The translations under genes and the position numbers were made by a program. A stretch of DNA of 64,000 bases, taken from contig CM035166.1 of assembly GCA_020205615.1 (NCBI GenBank), forward strand, positions 95,181,065-95,245,064, read 5' to 3'. This document shows positions 1 to 10,639 of this stretch, piece after piece (the stretch's first letter is position 1; each line of letters opens with the position of its first letter). The stretch is from Panax quinquefolius. Its lineage: Eukaryota > Streptophyta > Magnoliopsida > Apiales > Araliaceae. Under the pieces are notes generated by a model. It was not told the origin of the DNA. It ran no database searches and worked only from the letters and a program-made list of their open reading frames with translations.

Positions 1-1673
1 AATAAGGTCAGATACGTGAATAAAGGCCAATACGCGAATAAGAATCTCGACACCAAAAGATAGAAATTCCACAAAAAACATCTTCACGCTTCATTAAATA
101 AGAATAGTACTTCATGAATAAGAATCGTGAATAAGAACTCATGAATAAGAACTCGTGAATAAGAACTCATGAATAGTAACCCCGATATGAAAAAGTTCCA
201 AATTTGATAAAAACTTCAGATCAATATTTCAAAGATAATGATATCAAGAAATAATATCATTACGAAAAAAATAATATCCCTTACCTCAAAGAATCAAGAT
301 TTCTAAGGAAAGGCTCTAAGTGATGTCAATGAAACTTGTAGATCGAATAAAGAACTCTCAAAGTATCTAAATACTCACAAAATACGCCAATAATATAGAG
401 AGAGAAAGAGAGAAAACTTGTTTCGTGTGATTTTCAATTCTAACTTAGCCTCTATTTATAGAAAAATGTTAAGACGCCAAAGCAGCATTTTAACCACGCA
501 ACCCCGATGGCTTTTACTCGCTACTATTGCCACCCACCACATTTGAAAATAAAATTCAGCATTTTTTTTCACCAACCACAAGTGGGGCCCACCAATTCTA
601 GAATTTTCCACCAAAATCATTTATAACCTAATTTCCTAATCACCACCTCTTAAAATTCATAATAAATTATACGCTCATTTTAATCTGCTCAAAATTTGTG
701 GACATATACTCAACTTATATATGTATAACATATCCAAAAATTACAACGATCCAACTATTTGATTAAATATTATAACTCACACAATAAAGTCAGTAATAAC
801 ACCGATTTGATCTTTTAATACCTCCAATCCGACAAAATACAAATAAAACATCTCAAAGATTAATTCCTTCATTAATAACCACATAAATAAATCCATCATT
901 TATATTCATATAAAATAAATATTTCTTATCATATGAATCAATAATTAATTATTCACAAATAATATTACGTAATCACATTTATGACAACCAGTCGCTCCTG
1001 TGAAAGAGGGGCTTCCAATAAGGATCTCTCCTCATCGGGCGCCGCAATTAGGTGACCAAACCTCTCCTTAGATGTAACTTTCTAGACATTGCCAATAATG
1101 TTATCTAATAATATTATTCAAATAATATGAATTATCGATCCGATAATGGAAATATCATAAAAAGGACAATTATCAAACAATAATAATATAAAATATCAAC
1201 GCAACAATTATCAATCAATAAAATAAAATATCGAATAAGAATTATCGTGAAAAATTATCGAGTAAGGCCTTTTACGTAAGTGATCAATCAATAATCATCA
1301 ATACCGTAATACCGCAATCACACAACGCAAACCACGCCAGACATCAGTTTTAACCACCGTATTCCAACAAAGATAATCTGAATAACTACGCCGCTATTTT
1401 TAACCACCTTATATTTGTCGCTTTCCTCATCCAATCGCTTCACATGGGCCTATGGGGCTCACACAATCACTCAATGGTAATATTCATTCCCCACATATTT
1501 AATATTCCACGACCAAAACGAATATTCCCCGACAAAAATGAATATTTTATAACCACTTGCTTATTTTGAAATATTTTATGATTTAACCCTTAACTATCCA
1601 CATTAATCAAATCAACCCTTACTATTTCAAAATAATAAATAAAGGAAATTCTTTTTTTAAAATTCCCCTTACA
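1..1673 (-). mobile_element. 3' LTR of Ty3/gypsy element A1, cut by window edge
   Basis: This is the 3' LTR of a minus-strand gypsy element; its first base in element orientation is 1673, where the plus strand ends CTTACA (element TGTAAG). It matches the complete LTR at 5049-7752 block for block, including the GAATAAGAACTC tandem motif at about 110-180, the TATA region near 455-465 and the downstream AT-rich blocks. About 1 kb of LTR must lie left of the window. The LTR supplies promoter and polyadenylation signals. The target-site duplication on this side cannot be seen. Confidence 0.85.
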
Positions 1674-1695
1674 ACCTCCCTCCTTATGAAATTTC
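1674..1695 (-). other. polypurine tract of element A1
   Basis: Read on the minus strand, this is a purine-rich stretch (CATAAGGAGGGAGG) directly before the LTR start. It is the usual primer site for plus-strand DNA synthesis. The same motif occurs at 27804-27825 and, on the plus strand, at 17545-17562 and 50555-50571. Confidence 0.75.
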
Positions 1696-1699
1696 GCGT

Positions 1700-2720
1700 T
1701 ATTCGGTGTGTTTCAAAAAGGTGAGGATACCTCGCTTATTTTTCCAAATATTTCTCTATAAGATGATTCCTCCACAAAACTTTAACTTGTTAACTATAAC
1801 CTTTCATAAGTAGAATCTTCCTATCAAAATCTTGACAGTACCTCTCCTCACGCTAAGTCTTCTAATCTCGTAAATTCCACGCCCTTTCGATGAAGATCCG
1901 CATAACTTCTTTTGTTCCATCTTGTGCCGCTTGTATACGCTGTCTCGAATCATTTGGATCTTTTCGCTATCGAATCATTGGATCTTTTCTAGTCATACGT
2001 ATTAACTCGGTCCCAACAATGTTGCTTCACCCACCTCATCCCAACATATTTGAGAACGACATTTTCGTTCATATAATGCTTCAATGGAGCCACACCTATA
2101 CTTGCTCGATAACTGCTGTCAGTAGGAGAATTCCACCAATGGTAAATACTTATCCCAACTACCTTGAAGTCTAGGACACGTAGTCTTAATATATCTTCAA
2201 GAGTTTGAATAGTCCTCTCGATTGTCCATCCGCTTGGGGATGGTATGTCAACTAAATCGCAAACTGCGCTCCATAGCTTTTTGCAAGCTAACCCAAAATC
2301 TTGAAGTGAATCTTGGGTCACGATCCAAAACTATGGATACAGTGCATGCCATGCAACCTCACAATCTCATTTACGCATATACTAGCAAAGACGCTCAAGT
2401 GAATAAGTCTCCGTGATTCGGCAAGAAATGAGCAGATTTGGTTAATCTATCAACAATAACCCAAATAGCATTGATGCCTTGAGAAACCGTAGGAAGACCC
2501 GTAACGATCTAAATCCATGGTAATGTGTTCCCACTTCCATTTCTAATCTCAAGTGGTTGCAACGGACCCTTAGGTACTAGATGCTCCGCTTTTACACGCT
2601 GGCAAGTTAAACACATCGAGATAAACTTTGCAATCTCTCTCTTCATATTGTTCCACCAAAATGTATGTCAAGATCACGATACATTTTAGACTTCCAGTGA
2701 TGGATTGCAAATGGTGTATC
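1700..2720 (-). pseudogene. gypsy integrase remnant (element A1)
   Basis: Minus-strand frames carry recognisable gypsy integrase pieces: DPRFTSRFW-like remnants, ERTIQTLED (containing the catalytic Glu), and the IGVAPLKHYM and WVKQHCWDRV segments. The same blocks occur in the better copy at 28083-28900. The zinc-binding N-terminal region lies near 2580-2650. The frame changes several times and at least one stop interrupts it, so no single protein can be read. In a working element this enzyme inserts the cDNA into the chromosome. Some breaks may be consensus errors. Confidence 0.75.
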
Positions 2721-3823
2721 AGTGTGCCTCCATCATAATCTTGTACTTCAAATCGTAGTCGTTAGGAACACAAAGTCTAGAGTGGACTCAAGTATTCCTT
2801 CTTCATCAATTCTCGCCCCTAATAGCTCCTTCTTCAGATTTTTCTTCTTCATACGCATCACCCCGGCCTGCAGGGCTCGAAAGCAAATTTTAACTTTATC
2901 GATTAAAGTCGATTATACTCAGATATCATCACGTGGGTACCTAGAGTTTTCATCTCCATCTCTATTATTTGTAAATTATACTGAAATTAGTCTTTGACAA
3001 TATCGTACTCAGATTTGATACGATCTTCTACTCAACACGCCACCTACCACGCTCGCTTTTCAGATGGCACGGTCGTAATACGTATTTAAATGAGTCTCCT
3101 CTCGAGTTCTTCAAGCTCTTCCCACATTCCTCGCTCCATTCGAATTTTGTATCTCTACGAGTCACCGCGATAATGGAATAGCGATTCGAGAATATCCTTC
3201 AACGAATCTCCGATAATAACCAACTAAGCTTCAGTAAAGCTACGATTTCGATTATCGACTTAGGTTGCTCTCAATCGCGACTCATATCCCAATCTTGGAT
3301 AAAGACGTCACAATGACACCTATCGCTTTACTATCGCATCTAATACGACGCCCCCTATAGAGAGTCCGCTTAGTAAATTCCACAAAGGAAGTCACAAGAT
3401 AAAGGCTCAGTACCAAATTTATAGTTGAATTTTTAACTCCTCAAGTTCAATAGAGCCATTCGATATGAGATTTTAGAAATGAGTTTTGTACCGGTTCAAA
3501 GTCGATACAAAATTTAATATCGTGCTTTGGGAGTAAGCCAAGAAATTCTTCAGAAATACGCCAGAAAAATCAATAACAACAGTGAATATTATTCAAATCG
3601 ACGTGTCTTTATTCAAATCCATAACACGGACTAAGAAAACTCGACATCCGTAATAAACGAATGACTTCATGGCTTGATATGAAAATGTTTGACTACAATG
3701 GTTTGATTGTTTGAATTCAATAACAAAGTTGCTTAGGAATATGAAAACTAACAACCTTACAAAAAGCAATCAATTTGGCATGATGAGTAGTTAACCTTAA
3801 AATCACATCAAAAGCAAATATCT
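2720..3823 (-). pseudogene. RNase H and reverse transcriptase scraps (element A1)
   Basis: Short blocks align with the inner element's pol: 2720-2880 with 29095-29260 (RNase H to integrase linker), 3080-3290 with 29700-29900 (RT connection and RNase H start), and 3420-3800 with 30480-30860 (leader between protease and RT). The RT palm, which holds the FIDDILIYS catalytic motif at 36120-36554, is missing between about 3290 and 3420. A1 therefore appears to have lost its polymerase core by deletion and could move only with proteins supplied by another element. Confidence 0.65.
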
Positions 3824-4276
3824 CTATAGAAATAAGGTTAATGTAATGTGATAGTGCCAACTTGAATCAAGCAAGATTTTTAAACAACTGATGTAATGAA
3901 AGTTTCTCCTAATGGAGTCTCCATATAGATAGTCAAAGTTTAATTTCTCCGTAGTCAAGTTCAAACGCTGAGCGCAAAGTAAGAGAGATAAAAGAATGGG
4001 TAGAACCAGATATCTAGTAAGGTATAAACTTCGCAAGAATTTATAATTAACTAACCCGCTAAACTTCGTCGTTTCCTCGATTTTGACCGGCCACGACAAA
4101 CGCCTTCCAAGAACCGCTGACTTTGACTTTTTCTCGACATCCTTTTGAGTCACCATTCTCACCGGATCTGGTTTCGATATCGTATAATCTCGAGCGATAT
4201 GTCCTTCTTTTCCACAATTATAGCATACCTTGAAGGCTTTGAACAGCTTTGACCTTATATGTCCCTCCTCCCACAT
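3824..4276 (-). pseudogene. zinc knuckle and protease remnant (element A1)
   Basis: A 150-residue minus-strand frame contains [14 protein letters not shown], a CX2CX4HX4 zinc knuckle in which the final Cys position is Asp/Tyr. A protease region follows, recognisable by [15 protein letters not shown], which matches [15 protein letters not shown] in the better copy at 36557-37612. The DTG catalytic triad of the retropepsin is not readable here because the frame is scrambled just before CAQRLN. The zinc knuckle would bind RNA; the protease would cut the polyprotein. Confidence 0.7.
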
Positions 4277-4870
4277 CTCAGAGATCTAACCGGCGATCGC
4301 TCTCTCCCTAGAATTTGTTGATGGTGTTGATGTCACGCCGACGCCTTCCCGCCATCGTTAAATCTTCTCTTTTAGATTGACATCTCTTTCCATAATATCA
4401 ACGCTCGCATGCGGCTTTACCCACGCATCACTCATTCTCACTGCTCGCTTATTTCTTCTTTCACCAGATTCCAAATTTTATCATCTTATACTCGCCAAAG
4501 AGTGCTTCTATTCAAGATCACATATCGGGTAACACAAGCTTGAATCGTCAGATCCTTTTCGCTCCACGATCGCCTCGCAATTCTTCAAATTTCCGCTTCT
4601 TCTAACTCATGAATACGATTTTGCAATTCTACATTTTGATCATAAAATACCTCTAATAAACTCTCTTCAGTACTCTTCTTCCTCTTCTTCCTCACTCTCA
4701 CCGTTACCTCTCGACTATCTCTCGGTGCAACTATCAATTCTTCACTCACCACACGGATATCTCTAATTCCTTCTTCACCGACATCACATTATCCTCGGTT
4801 GGCGATTAGAGGTGTCTCCACGATCTCATTCACTCCATCATTAACGCTTCAATAGCAGCCCATTCTTAAA
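4277..4870 (-). pseudogene. coiled-coil gag-like region (element A1)
   Basis: The minus strand here encodes broken pieces of the coiled-coil protein that is intact at 48462-49253. Positions 4603-4646 match that gene over about 44 bases without a difference (NVELQNRIHELE in translation), and further matches follow at 4380-4560. The usual Retrotrans_gag domain seen at 31670-32050 and 38115-38459 is absent. Unlike the 44-53 kb family, A1 keeps a zinc knuckle downstream. I infer that the coil replaced the ordinary capsid domain. Confidence 0.7.
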
Positions 4871-5028
4871 AACTATCATAAAACAAGGGTTAATTAAATA
4901 AATTAACAAATCACATAATACCCCTATATACGACGACCAACCAACAAATAAGCTTAGTAGACACACTAGCGGGTTGTTTTACTCGCCTCCCTCCTAGTTC
5001 TATTCCCCGATCTCCGCCAGAGATCATA

Positions 5029-5048
5029 TCCCTAAGCTCGATACTAAC
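5029..5048 (-). other. primer-binding site of element A1
   Basis: Directly inside the 5' LTR the minus strand reads GGTTAGTATCGAGCTTAGGG. This resembles the initiator-tRNA-Met complement TGGTATCAGAGC, with CAG reduced to CG. The site primes minus-strand DNA synthesis in this group of elements. Confidence 0.65.
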
Positions 5049-7752
5049 CGTGACGCCCCCAAAATAGGTATACACAACACCCATTCTCGAGTCGCCAAAT
5101 ACATGGTACAAGAAACAAACTACAACTTCAATAATACAAATGTCGTGTGAAATACGACACAATATATACCGTGAGTTTAAATATAATATTGTCTTCTAGA
5201 CAATATCCACACGCAAATAAATCCCCATCATAATTATTGATACATTATTTTACAAAATGGTGAGGACTACTAAACAACTCTCTCTAACCCTTCATTCCAT
5301 ACCCCGACTAGTACTTCGCTACATTCTCGCCTCCCGAGAAGAAAAAAATGGAACAACAAGGAAAAGGGTGAGCTCAACTAGCCCAAGAAGAATACTATGA
5401 CTAAGATAATATACAACAAATTATCGTTAGTCTCCAACAGGAAAAATCTGATAGAATACAATAGACAACAAGTTTCGATCAATATTCGCAGCTGAAATAA
5501 TAATTCATGTAAGAGTTACGTAGAGAATGAAATCTACTATAATCTATGAATTTAATAAATTCATCATCAATATTTTATCCTCGTAACATCAATCAATATT
5601 CATCTCAAATCAAATATTCATCTTTGCACTACAGCCAAAGATATTCATCAATCTATCTATGTTCATCTCAACACTGCTCATCTTTGCACTAAAGGCCAAA
5701 GATATTCATCACCTATTACATGTTCATTTAAACACTGCTCATCTTTGCATCTACACTACGTGCCAAAGATATTCTTCAGAAATCATTCATCTTTGCACTA
5801 CAAAGCCAAAGATATTCAATAATATCATCATTTAAGACCGAGGATGATGAAAAATATTTTTAAAGAACGAATCCAAAGGAAACAAAAAATGACAAGGATT
5901 AAGGATTAAGGATTCGTATTTTGTTTTATCCATGTCCAACAATACCTCAAAAATAATCATAGTGGTGTAAAATTCAAGAATGATCAAAACATGGATACAA
6001 TCAAAGCTAGTATCCGTATTAGATATTTTGGACGAAAAGAAGAAATTTTATTTTTCTATGAATAAAGTCAGATATCGTGAATAAATAAGGTCGATACGTG
6101 AATAAGAATCCAACACCAAAAGATAGAAATTCCACAAAAACATCTTCACGCTTCATTAATAGTACTCGTGAATAAGAACTCGTGAATAAGAACTCATGAA
6201 TAGTAACTCGTGAATAAGAACTCATGAATAGTAACCCCCGACATGAAAAAGTTCCAAATTTGATAAAAATTCAGATCAACATTTCAAAGATAATGATATC
6301 AAGAAATAATATCATTACTTAAAAAAATAATATCCCTTACCTCAAAGAATCAAGATTTCTAAGGAAAGGCTCAAGTGATGATGTCGAATGAAACTTGTAG
6401 ATCAATAAAGAACTCTCAAAGTATCTAAATACTCACAAAATACGCCAATAATATAGAGAGAGAAAGAGAGAAAACTTTGTTTCGTGTGATTTTCAATTCT
6501 AACTTAGCCTCTATTTATAGGAAAATGTTAAGACGCCAAAGCAGCATTTAACTCAACCCCGATGGCTTTACCTCGCTACTATTGCCACCCACCACATTTG
6601 AAATAAAATTCAAAGACATTTTTTTTCACCAACCACAAGTGGGGCCCACCAATTCTAGAATTTTCCATCAAAATCATTTATAACCTAATTTCAATCAAAC
6701 ACCTCTTAAAATTCATAATAAATTATACGCTCATCTTTAATCGCTCAAAATTTGTGGACATATACTCAACTTATATATGTATAATATATCCAAAATTACA
6801 ACGATCCAACTATTTGATTAAATATTATAACTCACACAATAAAGTCAGAATAACAATCCGATTTGATCTTTTAATACCTCCAATCCGACAAAATACAAAT
6901 AAAACATCTCAAAGATTAATTCCTTCATTAATAACCACATAAATAAATCCATCATTTATATTCATATAAAATAAATATTTCCTTATCATATGAATCAATA
7001 ATTAATTATTCACAAATAATATTACGTAATCACATTTATAACAACCAGTCGCTCTCCTGTGAAAGAGGGGCTTTCCAATAAGGATCTCTCCTCATCATCG
7101 CCAAGCAATTAGGTGACCAAACCTCTCCTTAGATGTAACTTTCTAGACATTGCCAATAATGTTATCTAATAATATTATTCAAATAATATGAATTATTGAT
7201 CCGATAATGGGAAATATCATAGTGAAGACAATTATCAAAACAATAATAATATAAAATATCAACGCAACAATTATTGAATCAATAAAATAAAATATCAATA
7301 AGAATTACCGTGAAAAATTATCGAAAGTAGGCCTTCACGTAAGGATCAATAATTCAACAATATCATGCAATACCGCGCTACACTCGCAACCACCACGCCA
7401 GACATCAGTATTTTAACCACCGGGTATTCCAACAAATTTTAATTCAGAATAATTACGCCGTTATTTTTAAACAACTTATATTTATCGCTTTCCTCATCCA
7501 ATCGCTTTCCGTTATGGGCCCCCACACGGTCATCGCTACCGTCATTTAATATTCCCCGACAAAGATTTAATATTCCACGACCAAACGAATATTCCCCGAC
7601 AAAAATGAATATTTTATAACCACTTGCTTATTTTGAAATATTTCACAGATTTAACCCTTAACTATCCACATTAATCAAATCAACCCTTACTATTTCAAAA
7701 TAATAAATAAAGGAAATTCTTTTTTTTAAAAAAACTTTCCTCAGGTCTTACA
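5049..7752 (-). mobile_element. 5' LTR of Ty3/gypsy element A1
   Basis: A 2.7 kb LTR. The plus-strand start (CGTGACGCCCCCAAAATAGG) and end (GGTCTTACA) match the other copies of the family. It contains TTTGCACTACA..CCAAAGATATTC tandem units at about 5627-5822, GAATAAGAACTC units at about 6165-6240 and a TATA box read on the minus strand at 6511-6520. The next bases, 7753-7757 (CCATT), should be repeated at the far end of the element outside the window if A1 is a simple insertion. Confidence 0.85.
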
Positions 7753-8435
7753 CCATTTCAAACCATATACTGACATTGAACCTCTTACACCAGTTTCGAA
7801 CTACGCAACTGATCTCCTCTTCAATAGAGTACGTGGCTGACCATTCATGGTGCGGTCTCACCCCTACCAAAATACAAACCATTGTCGATTGGGTATTGGG
7901 ATTCTCTTTCCATCCACTACATTTCATTCTACTTGCACCAAAGGGATGGAATTACTCCTAACTCCTCCCATATAGGAGATTCTACGACCATCTAAGTCAT
8001 GCGGTCATACCTCGAGAGAGCAATACTAAACCATAAGAGGTGGAATTAACTAGGCTTCTCCTAAATAGAAGTACTGGCGACCATCTGTGGTGCGGTCAAT
8101 CTCAAAGAGGAAAGCCACATTCCTCTCCACATTTCCATTTAGAAACAAGTCCCAAGACACCAAAGATGGTAGGGATATACATAGATCGATGATCCATTCT
8201 GAACTATCCAAAGACAGCTCAATGTCCATCCACCAAGGAAGAATTCAGAATTCATCCAGATCACAAGCCCTGAAGCAGCAGGCAAAATATCAAGCAAATA
8301 GCAAGGCATATCTAAAAGGGAAGTGATCCAAAAATATATTTTCCTATCATATATAATGTTGTTTGATATATATACAATGTGAACTGTACATGACAAAATG
8401 GCTAAGCTAGTCTGTGTAGGTAAATACAAGATCAT
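7753..8435 (+). repeat. diverged tandem repeat in Tat-like internal DNA
   Basis: Three diverged copies of a unit of roughly 100-150 bp can be read by eye at about 7812-7860, 7965-8010 and 8058-8099. Each has a CTCC..ATAGA/ATAGG block, then ACCATC, then GTGCGGTC or ATGCGGTC. No protein match is visible. The segment belongs to the element that A1 interrupted. Confidence 0.45.
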
Positions 8436-10225
8436 CTACGAATCAGGGTACATGCGAGCTAACAAGACCAACATGGCATCCCTCTCAGAAGAAGGAGGTA
8501 AAGCTGTGGTCTCCTGCATGAGAATATCCACGCGACCTAATAGATCAGAAGCTGTCTGCATGATGACCATATGCTCATCAATGTAAGCACTCATCTCTGC
8601 GATCATACTAGTGGTAAGGGACCTCGCTGCAGTACTATCTGTGACAGCCACATCCAGGGCAGATATAGCACTATCCCGCTCAACTATCACTGCGTCTCTG
8701 TCTGACCTAGCCTCATCCCGCTCAACAATAGCGGCATCTATACGAGCTAATGCCTCGTCTCTCTCTAATAGGGCAGCGTCCCTCACATCAAGAGCAATCG
8801 ACATCATAGATCGAATCTAGTCTCTCTAAAAGGTCATCAGATGAAGACTCTGCTCTAAATCATCGTCTTAAGTCTTGGGATCACAAAAGTACCGTACTAG
8901 GAGAATCCGAAAGAAATGCCGGGCAACCCAACAAAGATATCCTCCTCGATGTAGGTATCAATGTCCTCTATAGCTCTACATCGCCTAACTCAATCTCCCA
9001 GTCTCAGAAAATCTGCTGCAACCCATAAAACCTCCGTCTCCATCCATGCGAGTACTCTGCGAATAATCGGGATGATCGGCGAGAAAAGCGGCTAGCTCAC
9101 GCCGATCCCAAAGAAGCGATATACGAGATCGGTCCTCGATCGAGAGGTATCGAGAAGTCGAAATACCTGCCGCCCCCGAAAGGATGAAAATCTCGAATCG
9201 GGTCAAATCGCGACATCACGGCCAATGGATGATAAGTCGTCACGCCCTCAAGCCGATCAAAGGAGGAAATCCATGCACGAGCATGAGTAATGAAGTCAGA
9301 TGGTGGTGAGCAAAGCCCCGAGCACAACAATATGCTAAATGGATCTCGGATATCTGCCAAAAATGCGGACCAGGACTGAGCATCTACACACTCCGATGGC
9401 TGAAAGGAATACGACATAGCCACATCATGAGAAAAGCAATACCCATGCCGTCTAAGGGTACCAACCGGTCACAAATGTGACATAAACCACACATACAGCA
9501 TGATCGAACTCCTTGTAAACACACCTGACGGGTAAGTACGGCAGTAGGATGCTGATAGCAAGGTCTCTACCATGATCATAGGTACAATGGTACGACCCTC
9601 CCTGAGAGCTCTCACCGCCATGATAACACCTTTATCTATCTCATCCATGTACCGCGGCATTAACACGTATGACAGTACACATAGTATCAGTACATCAACT
9701 CTGGTCGAACGCCAATGATCCTCCGACACAGTGAAATCCCCTGAATGTCGTGAGTAGCTATCCTCCGCACCAAATCATCACCACACGAAAATCTTTGAGA
9801 TATCACACGGCCGGATGTCACTCATCCTCGCACCACTCTGCGCCTCAATCCGGTGAGAGTCATGAATCGCTCTACTCATGTCTCCCCAAAGCCATGTGTA
9901 CGCAAGGTCGGTCTAGGGGCGACATCGTCAAAACAGCATACTCCTCTGTAGTAGAGTCAACTCATGGGTGCCAAAGCGAAATACCGCCTTTCGCCTAGCC
10001 AATGCTCTAGCATCCCATCTACAAATCCTGCAGAACTTGAAATGCCAAAAGGGTCATAAGATGTCTTTGCAATAACGATCTACAACACCCTATCTGGTGG
10101 TGACATGTTATCGCACTACCGAAGCGATACCCAATACCACCATTGACGGTGGGGTATGATCTATACTGACTAATCGTCAAGAAGACATCACATGCGGCCG
10201 TGTCATAAGACCATCCAGGGGTCAA
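8436..10225 (-). pseudogene. decayed transposon-associated plant gene, DUF7745-like
   Basis: Minus-strand frames form a gene-like series. The 9469-9729 frame has LILCVLSYVLMPRYMDEID, then VPMIMVETLLSASYCR and LYVWFMSHL. The 9097-9423 frame has GVTTYHPLAVMSRFDPIRD. The 8436-8807 frame is a 123-residue coiled coil rich in ERDEA and ERDSA repeats. This order (helical block, C-rich YCR motif, VWxxSHL, a YxPLxVMxxF block, C-terminal coil) is what I recall for DUF7745 proteins, a plant family tied to retrotransposons; the assignment is from memory. Stops and frame changes separate the blocks. The gene runs opposite to the Tat-like LTR at 14498-17304, so it is antisense to that element. Biochemical role unknown. 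Confidence 0.45.
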
Positions 10226-10639
10226 TACCGAGTATCTCTAGACATACATACATATGCATAACATGATACATGCAAAACAGATAATGGATGGCAATATGAT
10301 ATAGGGAATGAAAAAAAAATGGTGCATACATTCCTAAATATATCATCATCTAATACATCAGCTCTATACAGCTACCAGTACATGAAAATGGGGCACAAAC
10401 GCCCTACTACTAACAAAGGCCTATCAAAAGATATAGCGAGAATACACATCAGAAGAAGACAATGGTCTCGATGTCCACATCCTCAATCCTGTCCACCTGA
10501 TGTAATTCCTCCTGAGTCACTGGATCTCTATCAACAGGGATGTCAGACCTATAAAGGGGAGGATCTGCGCCGGTAAAACCAAATGGGTCGTCTGAGGGGC
10601 CAGCACCTAAGCTGGAAGGAACAAATGTCTCTTGCTCTG

